From the NCBI GenBank assembly GCA_013824215.1, contig PNNM01000030.1:1-12809 (forward strand): a stretch of DNA of 12,809 bases. Direction: 5' to 3'. The position numbers and the translations under genes are program-made. A model generated the notes under the pieces. It was given only the letters and a program-made list of their open reading frames with translations, was not told the DNA's origin and ran no database searches. This document shows positions 5,871-12,809 of the stretch, piece after piece (positions within the stretch are counted from its first letter, which is position 1; the number at the start of each line of letters is the position of its first letter). This DNA comes from Coriobacteriaceae bacterium. GTDB taxonomy: Bacteria > Actinomycetota > Coriobacteriia > Anaerosomatales > D1FN1-002.

Positions 5871-6814
5871 CGCGGCCTCCCCTCCCCGCCCACGAGCCCC
5901 ACGAACACGTCCTCGAGCGACGCCTCCCGTGTCTCGAAGCGCACGAGCGCAAGCCCGAGGCGTGCCACCTGCGCGGGCACGTCGCGCTGCGCCGCGATCG
6001 GGTCGGAGGCGGTGACGGACAGCGTGAGTCCCGTGCGCTCCACCGAGGTCGCCCACGGCAGGTCGCGCAATGCCTGTTCGAGCCGCTCGGCGTCCTCGGC
6101 CACCTCGATCTCGAAGGCGTGGGCACCGGCGGGCATCGTGATCTCGTCCAGCGGTCCCGACATCACCACGCGGCCCTTGTCGAGGATGGCCACGCGGTCG
6201 CAGACGCGCTCGACGTCGGACAGGATGTGCGTGGAGAAGAACACGGTCGTGCGCCCGGCGAGCGACGCCACCATCTCGAGCACGTCCTTGCGCCCCATCG
6301 GGTCCAGCGCCGAGGTCGGCTCATCGAGCATGAGCAGCTTCGGCGCGTTCACGAGCGCCTGTGCTATGCCGAGCCGCTGGCGCATCCCGCGCGAGAAGCC
6401 GCCGACGCGCGTCTTCACGTCCGAGAGCCCAGCGAGGTCCAGCAGCGCGCGGACGCGCTCCTCCAGTGCGTCTCCGCCGAGCCCGAACAGCCTGCCGGTG
6501 AACCGGATCGTCTCCTCGGCGGTCATCCAGCCGTAGAAGCCCGGCACGTCCGGCAGGAAGCCGATGATGCGGCGCGTCTCGGCCGATGCCTTCACCGCGT
6601 CCATACCGAACAGGAAGACCTCGCCGGAGGTGGGACGCGCGAGCCCGGTCAGGATGCGCAGCGTGGTGGTCTTGCCCGCGCCGTTGGGCCCGAGGAACCC
6701 GAAGACGGAGCCGGACGGCACGCGCAGGTCGACGCCGTCGAGCGCGGTGACGTCGCCGAAGCGCTTCACGAGCCCGCGGATGGTGACCGCGGGGGCGGTC
6801 TCATCGACCGGCAT
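5867..6814 (-). CDS. ABC-2 type transporter ATP-binding protein
   Basis: 315-residue ATPase that powers the permease encoded directly downstream. Motifs are in order: Walker A GPNGAGKTT (residues 42-50), signature FSRGMRQRL (140-148), Walker B LLMLDEP with Asp164/Glu165, the D-loop SALD, and switch His196 in STHIL. The FSRGM variant and the C-terminal extension of about 90 residues are usual for the CcmA/NatA-like branch of ABC-2 systems. The ATG at 6814 has GAGG 9 bases upstream and overlaps the PLDc_N gene by 14 bases. An in-frame start at 6859 would add low-complexity arginine-rich residues from the overlapping gene and was rejected. The three genes form a coupled operon resembling the yxlEFG arrangement of Bacillus. 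Confidence 0.93.
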   Translation of the reverse strand: MPVDETAPAVTIRGLVKRFGDVTALDGVDLRVPSGSVFGFLGPNGAGKTTTLRILTGLARPTSGEVFLFGMDAVKASAETRRIIGFLPDVPGFYGWMTAEETIRFTGRLFGLGGDALEERVRALLDLAGLSDVKTRVGGFSRGMRQRLGIAQALVNAPKLLMLDEPTSALDPMGRKDVLEMVASLAGRTTVFFSTHILSDVERVCDRVAILDKGRVVMSGPLDEITMPAGAHAFEIEVAEDAERLEQALRDLPWATSVERTGLTLSVTASDPIAAQRDVPAQVARLGLALVRFETREASLEDVFVGLVGGEGRPR

Positions 6815-7109
6815 CGGCGGGATCCTCGCCGTAGAGCGACTCGACGGCCGCCTTCGCACGGTCCGTGGACGGGGCCGCTCCCTGCTCCACCGCCGGCGCC
6901 GTGCCGACCATCCCGCGGCCGACGGCGAGGTAGAGGACCACGCCGATCAGCCCGCCGAGCAGGATGACCAGGAACCAGATCAACTTCATGCCCTTGAACG
7001 GACCATTGTCTCGCTTCAGGAGATCGACGATGCCCCAGACCTGCAGCGTGAGCTGCAGCAGCACCACCGGGATCGCCAAGTACAAGAACCAGCCCGGCAA
7101 GTCGTTCAC
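6801..7109 (-). CDS. Small two-helix membrane protein, PLDc_N domain
   Basis: 102-residue protein with two transmembrane segments (about residues 7-29 and 42-62) in the pattern of the phospholipase D N-terminal-like (PLDc_N) family: LQVWGIVDLLKRDNGPFKG, then KLIWFLVILLGGLIG, then YLAVGRG. There is no phospholipase catalytic HKD motif, so this is the membrane module alone. A charged, alanine-rich cytosolic tail follows. GTG at 7109 has GGGAGG about 6 bases upstream. It leads the operon and overlaps the ABC ATPase gene. Similar small proteins precede ABC-2 pairs elsewhere (YxlE before YxlF/YxlG in Bacillus subtilis), suggesting an accessory or regulatory role. That role is inference. Confidence 0.8.
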   Translation of the reverse strand: MNDLPGWFLYLAIPVVLLQLTLQVWGIVDLLKRDNGPFKGMKLIWFLVILLGGLIGVVLYLAVGRGMVGTAPAVEQGAAPSTDRAKAAVESLYGEDPADAGR

Positions 7110-7142
7110 GCGCGCCTCCCTCTCTGGATCCCCCGCGCAATG

Positions 7143-8237
7143 CTACCGCGTCGACGCGACCCGTTCGAGAGCGTCGCGCCACTCGGGCATGAGAGCGTCG
7201 AACGTGTACGTCTCGGCGAGCACACGCGCGGCCCCCGGCGCCGGGCGCTCGAGCACGAGCGAGCGCAGGCGAGCGACGAGCGCGGCGGCGTCCTCGTAGC
7301 GGTGTTCGGCCGGGTAGATCTCCGGGTACGCGAGCCGGTCGGGCACGAGCGGGTAGCAGCCCGCGTACGCGGCCTCCATCATCGCCAGGCCGAAGAACTC
7401 GTTGATCGCAGTCGACACGGCGGTGTCGGAGGAGGCGAGCAGGCGTGCGTACGCCTCGCGCGTCTCGGGCTCTCCCGCGTGCACGAGCCGGCCTCCGAGC
7501 GCTTGGGCGGCGGCCCGCACCTGATCGCTTGTCTCGCGGAACTCCTGTCCGGCCACAGCGACCTCGAAGTCGAGCCCCTCGGCGGCCAGAACGCCCACGG
7601 CGGCGAAGAACGCCTCCGGGGCCTTGTCGTGCTCCCAGCGGTGCGGCCACACGATGCGCGCGACCGGCCCCCGCACGACCGGCGCCGCATCGAAGGCGGC
7701 CGGGTCGAACGGCGGGTGCAGGACGCTCGACTTCGCGGCGATGCGCTCGGCCACGCCCTTGGGATGGTGGTCGGGGAACTGCCTGATGAAGCCAGGTATC
7801 CCATCGAGGAACCCGTCGAAGTTCCAGCGCGTGTTGAACCAGCACTCGTCGGCGGCCAGCGCCGAGGTGATGTTGGTGAGCGGGAACTGCAGGTCCCACT
7901 CCGCGGTGTGGCGGTCCGGGTAGAGCAGCTGGTTCTCGTGGAAGTAGACGACGCTCGGCACCCCGGCCACCGCGTCCCCGGCCAGCCCGACGAACTCGGC
8001 GAGGTTCACGAACGTGCTCGCGAAAACGAGGTCCCAGCGGGTGCCCGCCGCGTGCAAGGCGCGGGCCTGCTCGGCCATGGTGATCGCGGCACCGCGCATC
8101 CGCCACTTCCACTTGCGGGCGGGCAGCGTGAGGGTGTCGGCCTCCCAATCGGGCGCAAGACGCGCGAGCAGACCGTCCACCACCGCGCGATGCGAGCCGC
8201 CGTAGTACGGCTCGAGGACCAGCGCCCGCCGCGTCAC
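7143..8237 (-). CDS. QTMAN/GTDC1-like glycosyltransferase (DUF3524 + GT4 domain)
   Basis: 364-residue glycosyltransferase of the tRNA-queuosine alpha-mannosyltransferase family (QTMAN, formerly GTDC1). The animal enzyme adds mannose from GDP-mannose to queuosine-34 of tRNA-Asp. Seen: the N-terminal DUF3524 signature EPYYGGSH (9-16), LPARKWKWRMR (38-48), YFHENQLLYP (98-107) and WFNTRWNFDGFL (133-144). The GT-B donor half has VWPHRWEHDKAPE (196-208) and the EX7E motif with Glu280 and Glu288 in NEFFGLAMME, then CYPLVPDRLAYPEIYP. The start is GTG 8237, which overlaps the thiI stop as GTGA; an upstream extension to 8354 would read inside thiI. Coupling to a tRNA-thiolation gene supports a tRNA substrate. 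No queuosine genes are in the window, so the bacterial substrate is inferred. Confidence 0.85.
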   Translation of the reverse strand: MTRRALVLEPYYGGSHRAVVDGLLARLAPDWEADTLTLPARKWKWRMRGAAITMAEQARALHAAGTRWDLVFASTFVNLAEFVGLAGDAVAGVPSVVYFHENQLLYPDRHTAEWDLQFPLTNITSALAADECWFNTRWNFDGFLDGIPGFIRQFPDHHPKGVAERIAAKSSVLHPPFDPAAFDAAPVVRGPVARIVWPHRWEHDKAPEAFFAAVGVLAAEGLDFEVAVAGQEFRETSDQVRAAAQALGGRLVHAGEPETREAYARLLASSDTAVSTAINEFFGLAMMEAAYAGCYPLVPDRLAYPEIYPAEHRYEDAAALVARLRSLVLERPAPGAARVLAETYTFDALMPEWRDALERVASTR

Positions 8238-9433
8238 GCGTGCTGTCCCTTCGGCGGCTTGTACGCGGGACAGCGGAAGTCGCGCTGCGTCATGCCGGCC
8301 AGCGCGTCGGCGACCATGCGCTCGATGTCCAGGTCCGCCTCTCCCGCCTCGCACTCGGCGACCGTGGCGTGCGTGTGCGGTGTGCGCGGCATGAACAGCG
8401 TGCAGCAGTCCGCGTGCTGCTGGGTGGAGAGCTCGTAGGTGCCGATGACCCGCGCGGTCGCGATGATCTCGAGCTTGTCCATGCCGATGAGCGGACGCAG
8501 GACCGGTATGGCCGCGACCGCATCGACCGCCGCGATGTTCTCGAGCGTCTGGGACGCCACCTGCCCGAGCGACTCGCCGGTGACGAGCGCCTCGGCGCCC
8601 TCGAACGCCGCGATGCGCTCGGCCACGCGCAACATGAGGCGCCGGTAGAGCACCACGCGCAGGTCCGGTGGGGCGAGCAGCGAGATCTCCTTCTGCAGGT
8701 CGCCGAAGGGCACCGTGTACACCCGCGCCAGCCCGAGGGCGGGCTCGAGCGACTCGGCGATCTCATGGACCAGGCGCACTGACAGGTCGTTGGTGTGCGG
8801 CACGCCCGAGAAGTGGACCGCCACCACCACCGCGCCGCGCTTGAGCATGCGCCAGCACGCCACCGGCGAGTCGATGCCCGCGGACAATAAGGCGACCACC
8901 TTGCCCGAGACACCGACAGGGAGGCCGCCGGGGCCGTGCATGCGTCTCGTGGCCACGTAGGCGGCGCCTTGGACGACCTCGACCCACAGGGTGACGTCCG
9001 GACGGGTGAGGTCGACGCGCTTGCCGGTCTCGCGCCGCACCATCTCGCCGATGCGGACGTTCATAGCCTGGCTCGTCTCGGGGTAGTCGGTGGCCGAGCG
9101 CCGCGCCTCGATCGCGAACGTCTCGAACTCGTCGGCGTCCCGGACCGCCAACAGCGCCGCACGCTCCATCTCGACAGGCTCGCGCGCGGTCACGTACGCG
9201 TCCGAGACGTGCGCGACACCCGGGATGCGGGCGATCGCGGCGAGCACGTCGCCGGCGCGTCTGCTGTGCGAGACCGGCACGATCAGGCGGCTGGCGATCC
9301 GCGTCACGCGTCCGTCCGTCAGTCCCTCGACGGCGGCGGTGAGGTTGGCGGCCAGACGGCGCTCGAAAGCGGCGCGGTTCCGGCCTTTGAGGCCGATCTC
9401 GTGGTAGTGGACCAGGGCTGCGCGCTCGAACAT
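8234..9433 (-). CDS. thiI: tRNA 4-thiouridine synthetase ThiI
   Basis: 399-residue ThiI, which activates U8 of tRNA with ATP and transfers sulfur to make 4-thiouridine; many ThiI proteins also serve thiamine thiazole synthesis. The N-terminal ferredoxin-like and THUMP regions cover about residues 1-165, including YHEIGLKGRNR. The PP-loop is SAGIDSP (184-190), followed by VTGESLGQVASQTLENI (284-300) and the QHADCCTLFMP motif with Cys343/Cys344. There is no rhodanese domain, so a separate sulfur relay or direct transfer must be used. The ATG at 9433 lies 11 bases after rpoZ and lacks a clear ribosome-binding site, suggesting coupling. Upstream in-frame codons read through rpoZ and were rejected. 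It overlaps the QTMAN-like gene by GTGA. Confidence 0.95.
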   Translation of the reverse strand: MFERAALVHYHEIGLKGRNRAAFERRLAANLTAAVEGLTDGRVTRIASRLIVPVSHSRRAGDVLAAIARIPGVAHVSDAYVTAREPVEMERAALLAVRDADEFETFAIEARRSATDYPETSQAMNVRIGEMVRRETGKRVDLTRPDVTLWVEVVQGAAYVATRRMHGPGGLPVGVSGKVVALLSAGIDSPVACWRMLKRGAVVVAVHFSGVPHTNDLSVRLVHEIAESLEPALGLARVYTVPFGDLQKEISLLAPPDLRVVLYRRLMLRVAERIAAFEGAEALVTGESLGQVASQTLENIAAVDAVAAIPVLRPLIGMDKLEIIATARVIGTYELSTQQHADCCTLFMPRTPHTHATVAECEAGEADLDIERMVADALAGMTQRDFRCPAYKPPKGQHA

Positions 9434-9444
9434 GGGCGCGCGGA

Positions 9445-9693
9445 CTACTTGATGCTTTCCTTGACCCGCTCGTAGGAGACGTCGTCGGAGGCGATCTCCT
9501 CGAGCGCCAGCGTCAGCGGCTTCGTGCTCGTCAACGCGGCGAGCTGGGCGGGAGCCATGGACAGCATCGCCTGGTCGCGGACGCCGTGGATCATGTCGTT
9601 GATCTGGCGCGCACGCTTGGCGGCGAGGATGCACAGCGTGTACTTGGAGTCGACCTTGGACAGCAACAGGTCGATATCGGGCTTGATGACCAT
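9445..9693 (-). CDS. rpoZ: RNA polymerase omega subunit
   Basis: 82-residue omega subunit, which helps assemble and stabilise the beta-prime subunit of RNA polymerase. The characteristic stretch SKYTLCILAAKRARQIND (about 16-33) is the conserved omega helix, followed by the short linker and LTLALEEIASDDVSYE at the C terminus. The ATG at 9693 gives the normal length. The only purine-rich stretch, AGGG, is about 13 bases upstream, so translation may depend on reading through from gmk, whose stop is 15 bases away. The gmk-rpoZ order is very common in bacteria. It is followed after 11 bases by thiI. Confidence 0.95.
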   Translation of the reverse strand: MVIKPDIDLLLSKVDSKYTLCILAAKRARQINDMIHGVRDQAMLSMAPAQLAALTSTKPLTLALEEIASDDVSYERVKESIK

Positions 9694-9708
9694 GTGGGTG
9701 GCACGTCC

Positions 9709-10272
9709 CTACTCTTCGGCATGCGATCGGATGACAGCGGCGAGTTCGTCGGCCGCGCGCGAGACATCGTCGTTCATTATGACATGCTCGTACATCCCCT
9801 CAAGTGCCAGCTCCGTCTCGGCGGTCCTCAGACGGGTCTCGACCTGCTCGGGGGTCTCGCTCCCGCGCCCCTCCAGACGACGTCTCAACTCGTCCCATGT
9901 CGGCGTCTTGACGAACATGAGGACCGAGCCGGGCATCGCCGACTTCACCTGACCCGCGCCCTGCGGGTCGATCTCCAGGATGACGTCCATCCCCGCGCGC
10001 ATGCGCCGCTCCACCGGCCCCCGCAGCGTCCCGTAGCGGTTGCCGTGGACCTCGGCGTGCTCGAGGAACTCGCCTGCCGCCACTCGCTTGGCGAACTCCT
10101 CAGCGGTGAGGAAGAAGTAGTGGATCCCCTCGTGCTCGCCCGGGCGCGGCGCGCGCGTGGTGGCGGAGATGGACACCCAAAGGTCGGGGACCCTGCCAAG
10201 GACGGCCTTGACGAGGGTCCCCTTACCGGCCCCTGAGGGGCCCGAGACTATGAACAGGTGTCCTCTGCGCAT
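9709..10272 (-). CDS. gmk: Guanylate kinase
   Basis: 187-residue guanylate kinase, which phosphorylates GMP to GDP with ATP. The P-loop GPSGAGKGT spans residues 11-19. GMP-binding features follow: SISATTRAPRPGE with the conserved serine and arginines, then GIHYFFLT, and EHAEVHGNRYGT. DVILEIDPQGA matches the conserved Walker-B-like segment. Length is typical. The start ATG at 10272 is preceded by GGGG at short spacing. It lies between mihF (63 bases upstream) and rpoZ. The pairing with pyrimidine genes makes this a nucleotide-supply neighbourhood. In several Gram-positive lineages Gmk is a target of (p)ppGpp; whether that holds here cannot be judged. Confidence 0.96.
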   Translation of the reverse strand: MRRGHLFIVSGPSGAGKGTLVKAVLGRVPDLWVSISATTRAPRPGEHEGIHYFFLTAEEFAKRVAAGEFLEHAEVHGNRYGTLRGPVERRMRAGMDVILEIDPQGAGQVKSAMPGSVLMFVKTPTWDELRRRLEGRGSETPEQVETRLRTAETELALEGMYEHVIMNDDVSRAADELAAVIRSHAEE

Positions 10273-10335
10273 CGGCCCCGCGCCCGCTGAAGTGGGCGCC
10301 CGGCAACCGAGCGCGTCAGCGGACGGGCGGTGCTG

Positions 10336-10644
10336 TCAGCCGAGGCGCTCCATGAGAGCCTCGCGCTGGCGGGCGCCAAGACCCTGGACGCGGCGGCTCA
10401 CGGAGATGCCGAGGTCGCTCATGATCTTGTGAGCCTTGGCCTTGCCGTAGCCGGGCAGACTCTCGAGCAGCGTCGAGACCTTCATGCGGGCGACGATCGG
10501 ATCTGCGGACTGCCTCATGACCTCGGCGAAACCCACCTTGCCGGCCTTGATCTTCGCGCGGAGTTCCGCACGGGCCTGGCGGGCCTCAGCGGCCTTCTTC
10601 AGAGCCTTGGCGCGATCCTCGGGCGAGAGATTCGGTAGAGCCAT
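10336..10644 (-). CDS. mihF: Actinobacterial integration host factor (mIHF)
   Basis: 102-residue nucleoid-associated DNA-binding protein of the actinobacterial integration host factor family, unrelated in sequence to the IHF/HU fold of proteobacteria. Seen: a basic, alanine-rich N-terminal helix (RAKALKKAAEARQARAEL), then MRQSADPIVARMKVSTLLESLPGYGKAKA, ending in a helix-two-turn-helix-like segment SLPGYGKAKAHKIMSDLGIS. This is the family's most conserved part. The ATG at 10644 has a strong GAGGAGG about 6 bases upstream; an in-frame extension to 10839 reads back into pyrE and was rejected. Its position just before gmk and rpoZ is the standard actinobacterial arrangement and is the best lineage marker in the window. 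Confidence 0.95.
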   Translation of the reverse strand: MALPNLSPEDRAKALKKAAEARQARAELRAKIKAGKVGFAEVMRQSADPIVARMKVSTLLESLPGYGKAKAHKIMSDLGISVSRRVQGLGARQREALMERLG

Positions 10645-10760
10645 GTGTCTCCTCCTCGTTCCGCTCCCGTGCCGCCGGGCCCGGTGGAACCCCGTCCCCC
10701 GGCGCACCTGCGAACTCACGACAGACAGAATGTTACCCTTGACCTGCAGGAATGCAACAC
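10645..10760 (-). promoter_or_regulatory. pyrE-mihF intergenic leader with weak promoter candidate
   Basis: The longest gap on the right-hand side (116 bases). The minus strand has TTGCAT (10757-10752) and TAACAT (10735-10730) with a 16-base spacer, a weak sigma-70-like match starting just after the pyrE stop. A leader of about 80 bases would carry the self-complementary CCGGGCCCGG (10684-10675) and then GAGGAGG before the ATG. This suggests mihF can be transcribed independently of the pyr genes. There is no U-tract terminator. Confidence 0.3.
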
Positions 10761-11336
10761 CTAACTCGAAAGACGGCGACTGCCCGGGCTGTAGGTCGGC
10801 ACGCCGGCCGCGCAGAGACGGCATTCCGAGGCGTCCCACGACTCCACCTCGAGTCGAAGTAGAGGCATCAGCTCGACGTCGAACGCCTTACGTCCGCCCC
10901 GGTCGATCAGCGACACGACACCCGCGACCCGCCCTCCCGCGGCGCACACGAGACCGATGACCTCGGCAACGCTCCCACCTGTGGTAACGACGTCCTCGAC
11001 GACGAGGACGCTCGCGCCTTCCGGCACCGAGAAGCCCCTGCGGAACACCATCGAGCCGTTCTCGCGTTCGCTGAAGATGAACCTCACCCCGAGGGCCTGC
11101 GCCACCGCGAAGCCGATCATGATGCCACCGACCGCGGGAGCGGCCACGAGGTCGACGTGCCGCTCACCGATTCGACGTGCGGCTTCCTGCGCGAGACGTG
11201 TCGTGAGCGCCGGATCCTCCAGGACGCGCGCGCATTGCACGTACGTGTCCGAGTGCCGACCGCTCGTCAGCACGAAGTGCCCGGAGAGGATCGCGCCGGC
11301 GTCCTGCAACGCGCGCAGCACCTCTTCGTCGGTCAT
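10761..11336 (-). CDS. pyrE: Orotate phosphoribosyltransferase
   Basis: 191-residue PyrE, which joins orotate to PRPP to give OMP, the fifth step of UMP synthesis. The PRPP-binding motif VLVVEDVVTTGGS spans residues 110-122. SGHFVLTSGRHSDTY near the N terminus and the flexible catalytic-loop stretch SERENGSMVFRRGF (89-102) are in place. A short C-terminal extension carries Cys172-x-x-Cys175 (CRLC) and GVPTYSPGSR. This extension is typical of one PyrE subgroup; a metal-binding role is possible but not shown. The ATG at 11336 has AGGGG about 9 bases upstream. It follows pyrF after 25 bases, and then the 116-base mihF leader. Confidence 0.95.
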   Translation of the reverse strand: MTDEEVLRALQDAGAILSGHFVLTSGRHSDTYVQCARVLEDPALTTRLAQEAARRIGERHVDLVAAPAVGGIMIGFAVAQALGVRFIFSERENGSMVFRRGFSVPEGASVLVVEDVVTTGGSVAEVIGLVCAAGGRVAGVVSLIDRGGRKAFDVELMPLLRLEVESWDASECRLCAAGVPTYSPGSRRLSS

Positions 11337-11361
11337 CTAGAGGCCCCTCTCGCAGCGCCGG

Positions 11362-12069
11362 TCACAGGCCCGAGACCTCCGCGACGATGCGCTCGTAGGC
11401 CGCGACCGGGTTGTCGGCCGCGGTGATGGGACGGCCTATCACGAGATGCGACGCCCCTGCGGCGACCGCCGCTCGCGGCGTCGCGACGCGCGCCTGATCG
11501 CCGGCGTCCGAGCCCGCGGGACGCACGCCCGGCGTCACCACGAGCGCGTCGGCGCCCAGGAGCGCGCGCATACGCGCGGCCTCTTCCGGCGAGCACACCA
11601 CACCGTCGGCGCCGCCGTGGCGGGCCACGTGCGCGAGCCGAAGGACCTGCTCGGCGGGCGGATCGGGCACCCCCACCTCGGCCAGGGCGGCGGCGTCCAT
11701 GCTGGTGAGCACGGTGACGGCGAGCAGCTTCGGACATGCGACACCGGCCTTCGCGGCGCCTTCCGCGAGCCCTTCGGCCGCGGCGCGGACCATCGCCGAG
11801 CCGCCCGAGGCATGCACGCTGACCATGCCGACCCCTAGGCGCGCGATCTCGCTGGCGGCACCAGCGACCTGGTGCGGGATGTCGTGGAGCTTGAGATCGA
11901 GGAACACGTCGAAGCCCATCTCACGCAGGCGTGCGACGGTGCTCGGACCCTCGGCGTAGAACAGCGTCATGCCGACCTTGAGCCAGCGTGCCCGGCCGTG
12001 CAGGCGCTCGGCGAGCGCGAGCGCCGTGGGCATGTCGGTGTCGAGCGCGATGATGATGCGGTGCGGCAT
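11362..12069 (-). CDS. pyrF: Orotidine 5'-phosphate decarboxylase
   Basis: 235-residue PyrF, which decarboxylates OMP to UMP. Catalytic residues are visible: Asp10 (IALD), Lys31 (LKVG), and the Asp58-x-Lys60-x-x-Asp63 triad in FLDLKLHDIPHQV. VTPGVRP and the phosphate-binding GRPIT segment lie near the C terminus. This is the roughly 235-residue group I form, not the longer mycobacterial type. Two starts compete: ATG 12069, with GGAG 8 bases upstream, and GTG 12078, which would overlap the pyrD stop as GTGA and add three residues. The ATG is chosen because the active-site strand starts there, but coupling from the GTG is quite possible. It lies between pyrD and pyrE in a clear operon. Confidence 0.95.
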   Translation of the reverse strand: MPHRIIIALDTDMPTALALAERLHGRARWLKVGMTLFYAEGPSTVARLREMGFDVFLDLKLHDIPHQVAGAASEIARLGVGMVSVHASGGSAMVRAAAEGLAEGAAKAGVACPKLLAVTVLTSMDAAALAEVGVPDPPAEQVLRLAHVARHGGADGVVCSPEEAARMRALLGADALVVTPGVRPAGSDAGDQARVATPRAAVAAGASHLVIGRPITAADNPVAAYERIVAEVSGL

Positions 12070-12074
12070 ACCCG

Positions 12075-12809
12075 TCACTCCGTCCTGAGCGCCCCGGTGA
12101 CTTGCGCGACACGCGCGATCCCACGCTCGCGGCAGAACTCCTCGAGCCCGTCGATCACGCGCTCGCAGGCGCGCGGGTCGACGAAGCTGGCTGTCCCGAC
12201 CGCGACAGCGGTGGCTCCGGCCAGCATGAACTCGACGGCATCCGTGGCGTCCATGATGCCGCCCATCCCGACGACAGGGACCTCGACGGCTTGTGCCACC
12301 TGCCAGACCATCCGCAGCGCCACCGGCTTGACCGCCGGTCCGGACAGGCCTCCCACCACGCGCGCGAGCTTCGGCCGGAACGTGTCCGCGTCTATCGCCA
12401 TCCCGAGCAGTGTGTTGATGAGCGAGACGGCGTCGGCGCCCTCGGCGACCACGGCGCGGGCGATCTCGGCGATGTCGGTCACGTTCGGGGAGAGCTTGAC
12501 GATGAGCGTCCGGCCGGTGACCTCGCGGCAGGCGCGCGTGACCTCGGCGGCCGCGGTGCACGACGTGCCGAACGCCATGCCGCCCTCGTCGACGTTCGGA
12601 CAGGAGATGTTCACCTCGTAGCCGGCAACGCCGGCCTCGTGCTCGAGCCGCTCGATGACGGCCGCGTAGTCCGCCACGCTGTGCCCGCTCACGTTGACGA
12701 TGACCGGGAGGCTCGGCACGTTCTCGGCGAGCCATGTCAGGTCGCGGGCGCAGAACACCTCCACGCCGGGGTTCTGCAGACCGATGGAGTTGAGCATCCC
12801 GCTCGCCGT
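12075..12809 (-). CDS. pyrD: Dihydroorotate dehydrogenase, class 1B (5' end cut by window)
   Basis: C-terminal 244 residues of an FMN-dependent dihydroorotate dehydrogenase, which oxidises dihydroorotate to orotate. The frame is open to the right edge (TASGMLNSIGLQNPG), so about 60 residues are missing. The catalytic base is cysteine, in NISCPNVDEGG about 70 residues into the visible part. This marks the cytosolic class 1 enzymes. Together with NTLLGMAIDADTFRPKL it points to class 1B, which works with the iron-sulfur/FAD subunit PyrK and NAD rather than with quinones. FMN-binding GMGGIMDATDAVEFMLAGA and VAVGTA are present. pyrK is probably just outside the window. The stop sits 5 bases before the pyrF ATG. 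Confidence 0.95.
   Translation of the reverse strand, partial: TASGMLNSIGLQNPGVEVFCARDLTWLAENVPSLPVIVNVSGHSVADYAAVIERLEHEAGVAGYEVNISCPNVDEGGMAFGTSCTAAAEVTRACREVTGRTLIVKLSPNVTDIAEIARAVVAEGADAVSLINTLLGMAIDADTFRPKLARVVGGLSGPAVKPVALRMVWQVAQAVEVPVVGMGGIMDATDAVEFMLAGATAVAVGTASFVDPRACERVIDGLEEFCRERGIARVAQVTGALRTE

Noticed and set aside
6564..8438. Plus-strand open frame of 624 codons opposite the glycosyltransferase and ABC genes
   Set aside because: It is a GC-rich shadow frame antisense to three well-supported genes. The translation is rich in Arg, His and Pro and shows no family motif.
8854..8882. SAGIDSP instead of SGG-type PP-loop in ThiI, considered as a defective active site
   Set aside because: The lysine-free SxGxDSP core is intact, and Ala at this position is familiar in ThiI proteins lacking a rhodanese domain. 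All other motifs are present.
10280..10299. Hairpin GCGCCC / GGGCGC with 8-base loop just before gmk
   Set aside because: Six-base GC stem without a T-run. It is common by chance at this GC content, so not called a terminator; at most it might affect gmk translation.
11362..12735. Long in-frame N-terminal extension of pyrF through the pyrD region
   Set aside because: The extension is out-of-frame pyrD sequence. The OMP decarboxylase fold starts at the ATG 12069, and no fusion is implied.
1..12809. CRISPR arrays, tRNA or rRNA genes, insertion sequences, phage or integrase genes
   Set aside because: Looked for on both strands; no repeat-spacer pattern, cloverleaf, transposase motif or terminal inverted repeats were seen.

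Overview
The window reads as a chromosomal segment of a very GC-rich actinobacterium (Actinomycetota), possibly a Coriobacteriia-like or other anaerobic lineage. The lineage call rests on an actinobacterial-type integration host factor (mihF) immediately upstream of gmk and rpoZ, and on a class 1B PyrD. A reverse rubrerythrin and a NapH/FixG-type membrane ferredoxin suggest an anaerobic or microaerophilic life. This is inference from gene content; no rRNA or other phylogenetic marker was available. No tRNA, rRNA, CRISPR array, insertion sequence or phage gene was seen, and no gap without a gene exceeds about 130 bases.

Layout, following transcription on the minus strand from the right edge: pyrD (cut by the window edge), pyrF and pyrE make the end of UMP synthesis; then mihF (nucleoid protein), gmk (GMP to GDP) and rpoZ (RNA polymerase omega); then thiI (tRNA 4-thiouridine / thiamine sulfur transfer) overlapping by 4 bases a bacterial homologue of the tRNA-queuosine mannosyltransferase family (QTMAN/GTDC1, DUF3524). 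After 33 bases comes a three-gene membrane module: a small PLDc_N-type two-helix protein, an ABC-2 ATPase and its permease. Next are two head-to-tail PIN-toxin modules, one with a ribbon-helix-helix antitoxin and one with an AbrB-type antitoxin, each with its own candidate promoter.

The only plus-strand genes are a DJ-1/PfpI-family protein and a reverse rubrerythrin (2477-3542), a likely oxidative-stress pair. They are transcribed divergently from a NapH/FixG-like polyferredoxin membrane protein, with facing -10 elements in the shared intergenic region. Left of that, on the minus strand, is an almost complete alpha-oxoamine synthase (AONS/KBL family) running off the left edge. Just upstream of it lies a striking pair of abutting dyads.

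Most of the genes are housekeeping or ordinary accessory genes. The items most worth attention are the thiI-QTMAN tRNA-modification couple, the dyad/hairpin pair in front of the alpha-oxoamine synthase, a palindromic operator laid exactly over the -10 of the second toxin-antitoxin module, and the repeated use of GTGA stop/start overlaps. Coordinates of starts were re-chosen from ribosome-binding sites and overlaps.
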